A stretch of DNA of 47,989 nt from Tetragenococcus halophilus subsp. flandriensis (GTDB lineage: Bacteria > Bacillota > Bacilli > Lactobacillales > Enterococcaceae). The translations under genes were made by a program, and so were the position numbers. The stretch is taken from positions 1-47,989 of the forward strand of contig NZ_BSUG01000040.1 in NCBI RefSeq assembly GCF_030161475.1. The letters run 5' to 3'. Every line of letters begins with the position of its first letter. Position 1 is the first letter of the stretch. The notes beneath the pieces are model-generated. The model saw only the letters and a list, made by a program, of their open reading frames with translations, did no database searches and was not told where the DNA came from. Below, in pieces: positions 25,819 to 33,691 of this stretch.

Positions 25819-26931
25819 ATGAAAATCGGAATACCGAAAGAAATAAAAAATAATGAAAATCGAGTGGCTTTACCCCCTTCCGGCGTTTATGAACTGGTAC
25901 AAAGCGGTCATGAAGTTGCAGTGGAAACAAACGCAGGCTATGGTTCAGCTTTTAAAGATGAAGCCTATAAAAATGTAGGGGCGACAATCGTTGAAACTCC
26001 TAAAGAAGTCTGGGCACAAGACATGGTAATGAAAGTTAAAGAACCTTTAGAAGAAGAATATCAATATTTCCGCGAAGGACTCATTTTATTTACTTATCTA
26101 CACCTAGCAGCAAATAAACCGGTAGCTCAAGCATTACAAAAAGCTAAGGTAACTTCAATTGCTTATGAAAATGTCCAATTAGATAATGGTACACTTCCTT
26201 TGCTTTCACCTATGAGTGAAATCGCTGGTCGAATGGCAGCACAAATCGGGGCTGAATTTTTAGAAAGTCCCAAAGGCGGTAAAGGGATCGTTTTAGCAGG
26301 TGTACCGGGCGTACGTAAAGGAAATGTTGTCATCATCGGTGGCGGCGTTGCTGGTACGAATGCCGCAAAAATCGCCTATGGACTGGGTGCCAATGTAACG
26401 ATTTTAGACGTTAATATCGATCGCTTGAAAGAATTAGATACCGAGTTTAACGGAAAAATTCAAACCTTAATGTCTAATAGTTTCAATATTAGCAAGCAAC
26501 TAAAAACTGCTGATCTAGTAGTTGGAGCTGTCCTTTTACCTGGACGTAAAGCACCTACTTTAGTAACCAGGGATATGGTAAAAGATATGCCTGATCATTC
26601 TGTTGTTGTAGATATTGCTATTGATCAAGGTGGAATTTTCGAAACTGAAACCAGAACAACGACCCACGATGATCCGACTTATGCTGAAGAAGGCGTTACG
26701 CACTATGCCGTTGCCAACATGCCTGGCGCTGTAGCACAAACAGCTACGATCGCTTTAAGTAACTCTACCCTACCTTTTGCTAAAAAGCTAGTTGCAGCGC
26801 CAATTGAAGAAGTACTACAAAATGAAGCTGCCTTATATCGTGGTGTGAACACCTATAAGGGACAACTAGTACATCCAGCTGTCGCTGAAGATTTAGAAAT
26901 TGAACATACACCATTAAAAGATTTATTATAG
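25819..26931 (+). CDS. ald: Alanine dehydrogenase
   Basis: A 370-residue NAD-dependent alanine dehydrogenase that interconverts L-alanine and pyruvate plus ammonia. It shows [20 protein letters not shown] at the start, the catalytic region [14 protein letters not shown], then [11 protein letters not shown], and the NAD-binding [20 protein letters not shown]. The end of the domain reads [15 protein letters not shown]. The start at 25819 is preferred over a GTG at 25810 because GGAG lies 8 nt upstream. It stands alone with a terminator. Confidence 0.95.
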   Translation: MKIGIPKEIKNNENRVALPPSGVYELVQSGHEVAVETNAGYGSAFKDEAYKNVGATIVETPKEVWAQDMVMKVKEPLEEEYQYFREGLILFTYLHLAANKPVAQALQKAKVTSIAYENVQLDNGTLPLLSPMSEIAGRMAAQIGAEFLESPKGGKGIVLAGVPGVRKGNVVIIGGGVAGTNAAKIAYGLGANVTILDVNIDRLKELDTEFNGKIQTLMSNSFNISKQLKTADLVVGAVLLPGRKAPTLVTRDMVKDMPDHSVVVDIAIDQGGIFETETRTTTHDDPTYAEEGVTHYAVANMPGAVAQTATIALSNSTLPFAKKLVAAPIEEVLQNEAALYRGVNTYKGQLVHPAVAEDLEIEHTPLKDLL

Positions 26932-26937
26932 ATGCGT

Positions 26938-26972
26938 AAAAAAGAGGACAACCAACAGTTGCCCTCTTTTTC
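26938..26972. terminator. ald terminator
   Basis: Arms AAAGAGGACAAC and GTTGCCCTCTTT with a T run on the plus strand. Confidence 0.8.
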
Positions 26973-27010
26973 TTTGTAATTTTCGATGTCATTTAAAAGT
27001 TATCACAAAC

Positions 27011-27391
27011 TCAATCTGTCGTTAGCTCGATCAAATTTCCTTCGGGATCTTGAATAACAGCTTCATAGTAACCATCCCCTGTTGTTCGTGGTCCATTTAA
27101 AAGTGGATAACCATCTTGTACAAACTTTTCAGCAAAATCATCCACAGCGCTTTTATCCCCTACTGCAAGTGCAACATGTGCATAGCCTAAACTATCTGCC
27201 GCACGATTTGATAAGTGCTGCTTTGTTGTTAGCTCAATTCGACTGCCCTCTTCAAAAGTTAAAAAATAAGAACGAAAGTCTGTTTTTTTATTATGGTATA
27301 GTTCCGAACTACCAACATCAAAATATTTCTGATAAAATGCTTTCATTTTTTCAATATCGTCTACCCAAATAGCAATATGTTCTACTTTCAT
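27011..27391 (-). CDS. VOC family protein (glyoxalase/bleomycin resistance-like)
   Basis: A 126-residue protein with two beta-alpha-beta-beta-beta modules. It starts MKVEHIAIWVDDIEKMKAFYQ, with a possible metal-binding His5, and continues RIELTTKQ, YAHVALAVGD and NLIELTTD. It resembles uncharacterised VOC proteins related to glyoxalase I. The substrate is unknown. Single gene, divergent from the next one. Confidence 0.8.
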   Translation of the reverse strand: MKVEHIAIWVDDIEKMKAFYQKYFDVGSSELYHNKKTDFRSYFLTFEEGSRIELTTKQHLSNRAADSLGYAHVALAVGDKSAVDDFAEKFVQDGYPLLNGPRTTGDGYYEAVIQDPEGNLIELTTD

Positions 27392-27634
27392 ACAACTTCT
27401 CCCCCTTTTACTTTTTATTGAAACAAAAATATATTAAACTGCTTTTATCTTACCAGAATTTAGCTCCCTTAGATAATGCAAATATTATTTTTAACTTTTA
27501 CCTTCTGTATCATTCCTTTTACTAGCAACTTAGCTTAAATATTATCAGCGAAATTAGAAAATGTGTTATGATAATACTATATAAAAATTAGTAAAAAAGT
27601 TACATAAAGCATGATTGGCAAAGGAAGGATAAGC

Positions 27635-28630
27635 ATGGAAGATTTTTTAGCTTTTGAAGTCACACAAACAGAAAATGTGTTTTCACGTGGCGTTGTCAGA
27701 AAACAGAGTGATTCCTTAAAGAAAAACTATGTCCGGGTCCAAGTGGAGTTTTCTGATATTAATTACAAAGATGCGCTAGCAGCTAGCAAAAATGGCGGCG
27801 TTGTTACCGACTATCCCAAAGTTGCCGGAATCGACCTAGCTGGGACCATTCTTGAAACGAATGCCGAAAACTGGGATGTGGGCCAAAAAGTTTTGGTCAC
27901 AGGTTACGGCCTTGGAACAGATTTAGACGGTGGCTTTAGCCAAATCCAAGATGTACCCGCTGAGTGGTTAGTTGAAATCCCAGAAAAGTTAAATAGTAAA
28001 GAAGCGATGATGTTTGGGACAGCCGGCTTTACAGCAGCTTTAGCAGTCCAAGCTGTCGATCAAGAAATTAATGCAAAAGATGCACCTATACTTGTGACCG
28101 GAGCAACAGGCGGTGTTTCCAGTACTGCAATTTCACTTTTACAGCAATTAGGTTATAGTAATATCACAGCTCTTTCATCGAAAAAAACGCAGGCCGACTG
28201 GTTAACAAATCTTGGGGCTAGAGCTATTCATACGCCGGAAGAAATTTTACCAGAAAAGAAACGCCCTTTAGCTAAGCAAAAATTTGCAGCGATCATTGAT
28301 ACAGTAGGTGGCGATATCTTAGCAAGTTTGCTTCCTCTAATTCAATACAATGGTTGTGCTGTTCTTTGCGGAAACGCTAGCGGCATAGCTTTGCAAACAA
28401 CTGTTTTACCCTTTATCTTACGTAGTATCAAGATGATTGGGATCGATTCTGTTTATGTGGAAATGGAAAAGAGAAAACAGATTTGGCAATTTTTAGCTGA
28501 ACATAAAAATGTGTTAGAAAAACAAACTTATCACAAAGTTGGTTTAACCGACTTGGATGAAACGATCGAATCCTTATTAAATGGCACCCATACAGGTCGT
28601 ACCATTGTCGATATAGGAGGAAAGAAATGA
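27635..28630 (+). CDS. MDR zinc-independent oxidoreductase (YhdH/acrylyl-CoA reductase-like)
   Basis: A 331-residue medium-chain reductase of the quinone oxidoreductase/YhdH group. It shows VQVEFSDINYKDALAASKNG, then the NADPH-binding loop VTGATGGVSSTAISLL and a substrate-domain end GRTIVDIGG. The usual zinc Cys ligands are not seen. YhdH members reduce acrylyl-CoA or related enones. The ATG at 27635 has AAGGAAGGA upstream. It overlaps coaB by 4 bp, so the coaB-coaC-panT genes are read with it. Confidence 0.82.
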   Translation: MEDFLAFEVTQTENVFSRGVVRKQSDSLKKNYVRVQVEFSDINYKDALAASKNGGVVTDYPKVAGIDLAGTILETNAENWDVGQKVLVTGYGLGTDLDGGFSQIQDVPAEWLVEIPEKLNSKEAMMFGTAGFTAALAVQAVDQEINAKDAPILVTGATGGVSSTAISLLQQLGYSNITALSSKKTQADWLTNLGARAIHTPEEILPEKKRPLAKQKFAAIIDTVGGDILASLLPLIQYNGCAVLCGNASGIALQTTVLPFILRSIKMIGIDSVYVEMEKRKQIWQFLAEHKNVLEKQTYHKVGLTDLDETIESLLNGTHTGRTIVDIGGKK

Positions 28631-29373
28631 GAGTATTAATTACAGCAGGAGGTACTTCAGAAAAAATCGATGATGTACGCTCCATTACAAATCACTCTAC
28701 TGGTCGGTTAGGTTGTTTTTTAGCAGAAGAATTTTTAAAAAATCAAATAATTGTCGACTACGTCACAACAGCGCAAGCCAAACATCCAACAGAAAATCAA
28801 CAACTAAATCTTTATGAAATTGCAGGAACGAATGATTTAGCCGATCAATTACAAGAATTGTTACAAAAATTTTCTTATGACGCCGTTATTCACAGCATGG
28901 CAGTCAGCGACTTTACCCCTAGTCAAAGCTATTCCCAGGAAGAATTTTTAGAGGCAATCAATCAACTATTTCAAGAAAAAAATGGCCCTTTAGACAAAAA
29001 AGATCTTGCAGCTTTAAGCCTAGGAGAAAAAACGAGTGAAAATAAAATTTCTTCTGATACTGAGCAGCTCTATCTAGTTTTGCAAAAAACGCCTAAGGTT
29101 ATCCAGCAAATGAAAAAAATTCAGCCTGAGACACTGCTGATTGGGTTTAAATTACTTGTCGATGTTTCCCAGCAAACATTACTGACAACCGCAAAACAAA
29201 GCCTTGCAAGCAGTCAAGCAGATTATATTTTAGCTAATGATCTAGCAAAAATTAAAGGTAATCAACATCCGGGCTTCCTTATTGATAAAGAGGGAGAAAT
29301 CGTCGGAGAAGAACAAAACAAAGAAGGAATTGCACAACTGATCGCACAAACAGTAATGAAACATCATAATTAG
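28627..29373 (+). CDS. coaB: Phosphopantothenate--cysteine ligase
   Basis: A 248-residue stand-alone CoaB. It joins 4'-phosphopantothenate to cysteine using a nucleotide triphosphate, the second step of CoA synthesis. It shows MRVLITAGGTSEKIDDVRSI and HSTGRLG at the start, then VIHSMAVSDF, LLIGFKLLVDV, and ILANDLAKI near the end, as in the DFP C-terminal domain. Enterococci and streptococci have coaB and coaC as separate genes, as here; most other bacteria fuse them. Start overlaps the previous stop (ATGA). Confidence 0.93.
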   Translation: MRVLITAGGTSEKIDDVRSITNHSTGRLGCFLAEEFLKNQIIVDYVTTAQAKHPTENQQLNLYEIAGTNDLADQLQELLQKFSYDAVIHSMAVSDFTPSQSYSQEEFLEAINQLFQEKNGPLDKKDLAALSLGEKTSENKISSDTEQLYLVLQKTPKVIQQMKKIQPETLLIGFKLLVDVSQQTLLTTAKQSLASSQADYILANDLAKIKGNQHPGFLIDKEGEIVGEEQNKEGIAQLIAQTVMKHHN

Positions 29374-29392
29374 TGTTATAGGAGGCAAAAAA

Positions 29393-29947
29393 ATGGCTAA
29401 ACATATTCTATTAGCAGTTACCGGCAGTATCTCTGCTTATAAATCAGCTGATATTGCAAACGAATTAACGAAAAAAGGCTATACAGTAGATGTCCTGATG
29501 TCTAAAAGCAGTCTTGAATTTATTACGCCGCTGACCTTACAGTCTTTAACAAAACGTAGAGTACATACTGACGTTATGGATGAACCGATCCCTAGTAAGA
29601 TCAACCACATCGAATTGACCAAACCAGCTGATTTATTTTTAGTTGCCCCCGCAACAGCTAATATCATAGGAAAATTAGCAAACGGTATTGCCGATGACTT
29701 GATCAGTACCCTAGCCCTTGCCTTGCCTAGTGATCGAGCAAAATTAATCGCTCCGGCAATGAATACTAATATGTACGATCATCCTATCGTCCAAAAGAAT
29801 TTACAAACACTAAAAGAAATTGGTTATGAAGAAATCCAACCACGTGAATCGCTGCTAGCTTGTGGTGACTTCGGTTCTGGCGCATTAGCTACCGCTGATA
29901 CAATTATAGAAAAAGTGGTGAATACACTTGAGGGCGAGGAGGCTTAA
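29393..29947 (+). CDS. coaC: Phosphopantothenoylcysteine decarboxylase
   Basis: A 184-residue flavoprotein of the HFCD family that decarboxylates phosphopantothenoylcysteine. It shows ILLAVTGSISAYKSADIANEL at the start, the catalytic His72 in INHIELTKPAD, the PASANT-type motif LIAPAMNTNMYDHP and the reducing Cys in LLACGDFGSGALA. Stand-alone form. GGAGG lies upstream; it follows coaB by 19 bp. Confidence 0.94.
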   Translation: MAKHILLAVTGSISAYKSADIANELTKKGYTVDVLMSKSSLEFITPLTLQSLTKRRVHTDVMDEPIPSKINHIELTKPADLFLVAPATANIIGKLANGIADDLISTLALALPSDRAKLIAPAMNTNMYDHPIVQKNLQTLKEIGYEEIQPRESLLACGDFGSGALATADTIIEKVVNTLEGEEA

Positions 29948-29953
29948 GACCCT

Positions 29954-30592
29954 ATGCAGCAAAAACAAAAGACTTTTCGGCTAGTTTTAACCGCATTTTT
30001 CCTAGCAATTTTGTTATTACTAGCCACTGTTCCTTTTCTTGGCTTCATTCCTATTGGACCTATTAACGCGACGACCTTACATATTCCTGTAATTATCGCT
30101 TCGATCGTTTTAGGCCCACGCTTAGGAGCTTTCTTAGGAGCTAGTTTCGGTTTAATCAGTATGATTCGTTCGACAATTATTGTAACTCCGATGTCTTTTC
30201 TCTTCTCCCCTTTTATCGCGCCTTTTGGTGAGAGCGGATATGGCAGTTGGAAAGCATTATTGATCACATTTATTCCACGAATCTTAATTGGCATCGTTCC
30301 TTATTATTTCTACCGTTGGTTTGAAAAACGAATGAAAAATCGTAAAGCAGGTTTAGGACTTTTCATCGCTGGCTTATTAGGCGGCATTGTAAATACCGTC
30401 GTGGTGATGAATATGGTTTACTTCCTATTTCAAGCAGAATACGCGCAAATTATCGGCGAAGCAGGAAATGCCGTTTATGTCGCCATCCTCTCCATCATTT
30501 TTGCTCAGGGTATTCCTGAAGCCATAGTCGCAGGACTTGCTACAGCCGGTGTAGCCGCTGTGTTGTTGCGGTTTTTGGACAAGCGGACGTAA
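29954..30592 (+). CDS. panT: ECF transporter S component, pantothenate (PanT-like)
   Basis: A 212-residue membrane protein with about six hydrophobic segments. It shows FIPIGPINATTLHIPVIIAS and a Gly-rich LGPRLGAFLGASFGLIS stretch, characteristic of ECF S components. The linkage to coaB and coaC and family resemblance point to pantothenate as the substrate. The energising EcfA/EcfT module is not in this window. RBS GAGGAGG is 11 nt upstream; the gene overlaps nothing and ends at a strong terminator. Confidence 0.82.
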   Translation: MQQKQKTFRLVLTAFFLAILLLLATVPFLGFIPIGPINATTLHIPVIIASIVLGPRLGAFLGASFGLISMIRSTIIVTPMSFLFSPFIAPFGESGYGSWKALLITFIPRILIGIVPYYFYRWFEKRMKNRKAGLGLFIAGLLGGIVNTVVVMNMVYFLFQAEYAQIIGEAGNAVYVAILSIIFAQGIPEAIVAGLATAGVAAVLLRFLDKRT

Positions 30593-30618
30593 AAAATAGC
30601 TTTTTTGTAAAGATTATA

Positions 30619-30661
30619 TTAAGAGCAGCAGTTAGATATGCCCTAACTGCTGCTCTTTTTA
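30619..30661. terminator. Bidirectional terminator
   Basis: Arms AAGAGCAGCAGTTAG and CTAACTGCTGCTCTT, then a T run. It overlaps the 3' end of the next minus-strand gene. Confidence 0.85.
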
Positions 30662-30984
30662 CCAAAACTGATGATTTGTTTTATTGTTTCTTGCAGATCG
30701 TCGCTAAACTCTTCAAGGTCGTCAAAGCTAATTACTTCATCCATAATGAGTGAAACAATATTCATTATTAACTTTGACCGGCTCATTTCTAATTGAACGC
30801 CAGTTCTTTTCTTATCCTCTGTTATTCTCTTAGATAAGTCCCAAAATTTCTCCGAAGGTTTTTTATCTTCACTTAATAAATCGATATATGATCTATTGAG
30901 TTTATCCATATATGCTTCTTGCCAACCTACAACTTTCTTCCTAAAAAGCTTCCAATCCTTTTCTGTAAAATCATTATATCCCAT
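30643..30984 (-). CDS. Conserved small hypothetical protein
   Basis: A 113-residue, mainly helical, charged protein with no signal peptide or membrane span. It contains WQEAYMDKLNRSYIDLLSED and SRSKLIMNIVSLIMDE. I recognise it as a type of small protein widespread in lactic acid bacteria, but no function can be named. The ATG at 30984 has GGGAGG 9 nt upstream; a longer frame to 31029 lacks support. The stop lies within the shared terminator. Confidence 0.55.
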   Translation of the reverse strand: MGYNDFTEKDWKLFRKKVVGWQEAYMDKLNRSYIDLLSEDKKPSEKFWDLSKRITEDKKRTGVQLEMSRSKLIMNIVSLIMDEVISFDDLEEFSDDLQETIKQIISFGKKSSS

Positions 30985-31128
30985 AAAAAGTGACCTCCCA
31001 GATGTTTTCTTATTTTTACGATAGAACAAGAAAGATACAAAAGCAAGAGTATTGGGTTAAATTACAATAAAAGTACTTCGTCCCCTCATTTTAACAATAC
31101 ATACCACTCAAAATTACTACACATCTAC

Positions 31129-31156
31129 TTACATTATTCTTTCTATGTTGTATACT
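31129..31156 (+). promoter_or_regulatory. Promoter of the putative queuosine-salvage operon
   Basis: -35 TTACAT, a 16-bp spacer, then -10 TATACT. It places transcription start about 30 bp before the riboswitch-like element. Confidence 0.5.
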
Positions 31157-31193
31157 AAATAAGTATTCATAAAATCAAGTGCAAAACGCTTGG

Positions 31194-31227
31194 ACTGGTT
31201 CGCGAACTTCCCAGGATAAAAAACCAA
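31194..31227 (+). promoter_or_regulatory. preQ1-I riboswitch aptamer (candidate)
   Basis: A 34-nt element that aligns without gaps to the Bacillus subtilis queC preQ1-I aptamer as I recall it, with about two thirds identity. It has stem CUGG/CCAG, the loop opening UUC, the CCC before the stem's 3' arm that includes the preQ1-reading C, and the A-rich tail AUAAAAAAC. The pseudoknot pairing is weaker than in B. subtilis. It ends 10 nt before AAGGAGG, so control would be translational or by ribosome-site occlusion. Confidence 0.6.
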
Positions 31228-31250
31228 GAACTTCACAAGGAGGTAGGAAA

Positions 31251-32243
31251 TTGAATACTAAGAAAAATATTATTATCGATTGTGATCCAGGAATAGATGA
31301 TAGTTTAGCACTACTTCTAGCCTTACAATCAGAAGAACTCAACGTAATTGGCATTACTATCGTTAGTGGTAATGCGCCAGCTTCTATCGGAGCGCAAAAT
31401 GCATTGAAAGTATTGGAACTGCTTGATCGCTTGGATATTCCAGTATATATCGGAGCAGAAGAACCACTAGAAGTTCCTTTTGTCAGCGCCCAAGATACTC
31501 ACGGTGAAGACGGTTTAGGTGATAGCCAAATACCTCTTGTCACTTCTATCCAGCCTAAAGCAGGTGCCGTTTCATTTATCAAAGACACCCTCAAACAAAA
31601 TCCTGAGACAACTGTATTAGCTCTAGGACCTCTCACTAATATCGCTTTAGCCTTAAAAGAAGATCCAGATTGTTTCGCAAAAATGTCTCGTTTTATCGTA
31701 ATGGGAGGCAGTTACCGTTCTCATGGAAATTGCTCACCAGTTGCCGAATTTAATTTTTGGTGTGATCCAGATGCAGCAAACTTTGTTTTCAGTCAAAATC
31801 TTCCTGTTCCAATTGAAATGGTCGGTCTTGATGTTACAAGGAAAATTGTCCTGACACCGACAGTTCTCGAATACATGAAACACACGCAAAATGAAAAGAT
31901 CTATCGATTTATTGAACAAATCACACAATTTTATTTTGAATTCCATTGGGAACATGAAAAAGTTCTGGGATGCGTGATTAACGACCCATTAACAATCGCC
32001 TATCTACTTGATCCAGAACTTGCTCAAGGTTTTAATAGTCATGTAGAAATCGCAACATCAGGTATAAGTCGTGGTCAATCTATTGTAGATGATCATGATT
32101 TTTGGCAATTAGCAGATAATTGTTATATCTTAACAAATGTAGATCAAACAGCTTTTTGGCATTTATTTTTAACTCGCGTGCTCAAAACAGAAGAAAACGA
32201 ACTTTCACAAGTTTTACCTCAATTATTGGAGGTAAGATCATGA
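31251..32243 (+). CDS. Nucleoside hydrolase (IunH family), probable queuosine-type nucleosidase
   Basis: A 330-residue nucleoside N-ribohydrolase. The Ca2+-binding DxDxGxDD motif is present as IIDCDPGIDDSLAL (Asp10, Asp12, Asp16, Asp17), and the second Asp in CVINDPLTIAYLL. The mid-chain FIVMGGSYRSHGNCSPVAEFNFW is typical of the family. The start is TTG with AAGGAGG 7 nt upstream. It is coupled to an ECF S component and preceded by a preQ1-I-like aptamer. Together these suggest a hydrolase that releases queuine from queuosine, like QueK of Clostridioides difficile; a purine or pyrimidine nucleosidase is the alternative. Confidence 0.8.
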   Translation: MNTKKNIIIDCDPGIDDSLALLLALQSEELNVIGITIVSGNAPASIGAQNALKVLELLDRLDIPVYIGAEEPLEVPFVSAQDTHGEDGLGDSQIPLVTSIQPKAGAVSFIKDTLKQNPETTVLALGPLTNIALALKEDPDCFAKMSRFIVMGGSYRSHGNCSPVAEFNFWCDPDAANFVFSQNLPVPIEMVGLDVTRKIVLTPTVLEYMKHTQNEKIYRFIEQITQFYFEFHWEHEKVLGCVINDPLTIAYLLDPELAQGFNSHVEIATSGISRGQSIVDDHDFWQLADNCYILTNVDQTAFWHLFLTRVLKTEENELSQVLPQLLEVRS

Positions 32244-32794
32244 GAAAAATTAATACTCGTGCCATCGTAATTATGGCTTTAAGTGTGACCTTGAATATTG
32301 TTTGTAGCAATGTAATTTTAATGTTGCGATTACCTATTTATTTAGATGCCGTTGGAACTATCTTCGCAGCATGCCTTTTAGGTCCATTTGCTGGCATGGC
32401 AGTTGGTGGCGCAACTGGCGTTATCATGGGCGTAACTACTGATATTTTCTCCTTGTTTTTCATGCCCGTGCAATTGATCACTGGTGCTGTTGCAGGTATA
32501 TTATATAAACGCAAACAAGCAAATCAGTTAAAACATAGTTGGTGGCTTGCCTTAGTGATTTCTTTACCTGGCACAATCCTTTCCACAATTATTACAGTCA
32601 TTCTTTTTAACGGAATTACTTCTGCTGGCTCAAGTATCATCGTACAATTACTTTATGGTGCCGGAATGAGTCAGTCACTTGCAGTATTTTTAGTCCAAGT
32701 AGGTACGGATTATATAGATAAGTTACTGACAGTAATTTTTGTCTCTGTTGCAGGCCGATTGATTGGAAATCGGTTGTCGGTTAATCGTAATTGA
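32240..32794 (+). CDS. ECF transporter S component (queuosine precursor type, QrtT-like)
   Basis: A 184-residue membrane protein with about six hydrophobic spans. It includes YLDAVGTIFAACLLGPFAGMAVGGATGV and a C-terminal VQVGTDYIDKLLTVIFVSVAGRLIGN. The LDAVGT and DYIDK elements are like S components of the queuosine-precursor group, as I recall them. It overlaps the hydrolase by 4 bp (ATGA) and shares its putative preQ1 riboswitch. It would import queuine, queuosine or preQ1 with the shared EcfAA'T module. Confidence 0.75.
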   Translation: MRKINTRAIVIMALSVTLNIVCSNVILMLRLPIYLDAVGTIFAACLLGPFAGMAVGGATGVIMGVTTDIFSLFFMPVQLITGAVAGILYKRKQANQLKHSWWLALVISLPGTILSTIITVILFNGITSAGSSIIVQLLYGAGMSQSLAVFLVQVGTDYIDKLLTVIFVSVAGRLIGNRLSVNRN

Positions 32795-32825
32795 GTAATT
32801 CAGCATAAAAATGGTCAGTAAATAG

Positions 32826-32853
32826 AAAAAAGCCTCATTTTTTGGGGCTTTTT
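32826..32853 (+). terminator. Terminator of the queuosine-salvage operon
   Basis: Stem AAAAGCCTCA / TGGGGCTTTT followed by T's. Confidence 0.7.
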
Positions 32854-32930
32854 AATATAATTTAAATAGGCGTTGTTACTTTTTTGTTGTGGTTTTGGAA
32901 AATTAAAGTTAAAAATACCGAAGTTTATAA

Positions 32931-32973
32931 AAAAATCCCAAGAAATGATCAAAATAACCACTTCTTGGGATTT
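32931..32973. terminator. Terminator of the PTS operon
   Basis: Arms AATCCCAAGAAATG and CACTTCTTGGGATT; on the minus strand the stem is followed by TTTTTTT. It lies 58 bp after the last gene of the minus-strand PTS operon. Confidence 0.8.
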
Positions 32974-33030
32974 GATTTCATTAACAAACTTTTACGTTTG
33001 TTTTTAGTTTAGTTTTTAACAACAAGCTTA

Positions 33031-33666
33031 TTACCTATATTTTTGTATAGCCTTATACATCCTTTCTGCTGAATTTTGCGGTAGCTCTGCTGAAGTAATA
33101 CCACTGCCTACAATGACAATGTCTGGTCTAACTTTAATATACTTATCAATTGTATTCTCATTGATTCCACCAGCAACAGCTATCTTTGTTTTGCTAGCGT
33201 ATTTCTTGATCTCTTTTAAATCATCTAGCGGCGTTCTTCCTAGTGCTTGTCTGTCCACTCCTGTGTGTACTGCTATAACATCAACGCCAATTTCCTCTAA
33301 CTTAGGTACTCGTTTATCTATATTTTCTACATTGATCATGTCTACAACAACTTTTTTATCATATTTTCTAGCTTGGTCAACATATTCTTCAAGAGTTTTA
33401 TCATCAGCTAAACCCAAAATAGTAACGTAATCTGCTCCAGCTTCAAAAACTATCTGGCTCTCAAAAGAGCCCGCATCCATTATTTTAGCGTCACAAAGAA
33501 CTTCTTTTTCAGGAAACCTATTACTAATTACTTCTGTTGCTTTCGTCCCTTCTAACAACACTAAAGGCGTACCAATTTCAATTATATCAATGTAGTCATA
33601 CAAATCATCTATCAAACGAATTGCATCAGATAAATTCAGTGTATCAATTGCCAATTGTAATTTCAC
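33031..33666 (-). CDS. HPS/KGPDC-family protein (3-hexulose-6-phosphate synthase or 3-keto-L-gulonate-6-P decarboxylase)
   Basis: A 211-residue (beta/alpha)8 member of the OMP decarboxylase suprafamily. Key residues are visible: Asp8 in LQLAID, Glu30 in IIEIGTP, and the D-x-K-x-x-D motif as Asp59, Lys61, Asp64 in CDAKIMDAG. HPS and the ascorbate enzyme UlaD share these residues, so the reaction is open: formaldehyde fixation or release, or decarboxylation of 3-keto-L-gulonate-6-P. A PTS of the ascorbate type in the same operon leans towards a sugar-acid or pentulose pathway. Confidence 0.8.
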   Translation of the reverse strand: MKLQLAIDTLNLSDAIRLIDDLYDYIDIIEIGTPLVLLEGTKATEVISNRFPEKEVLCDAKIMDAGSFESQIVFEAGADYVTILGLADDKTLEEYVDQARKYDKKVVVDMINVENIDKRVPKLEEIGVDVIAVHTGVDRQALGRTPLDDLKEIKKYASKTKIAVAGGINENTIDKYIKVRPDIVIVGSGITSAELPQNSAERMYKAIQKYR

Positions 33667-33691
33667 TTGTATTCTCCTTTCGCTAAAAATA

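Noticed and set aside
29944-30294. Minus-strand ORF of 116 codons
   Set aside because: It is antisense to the ECF S component (panT), which has the expected hydrophobic pattern and operon position.
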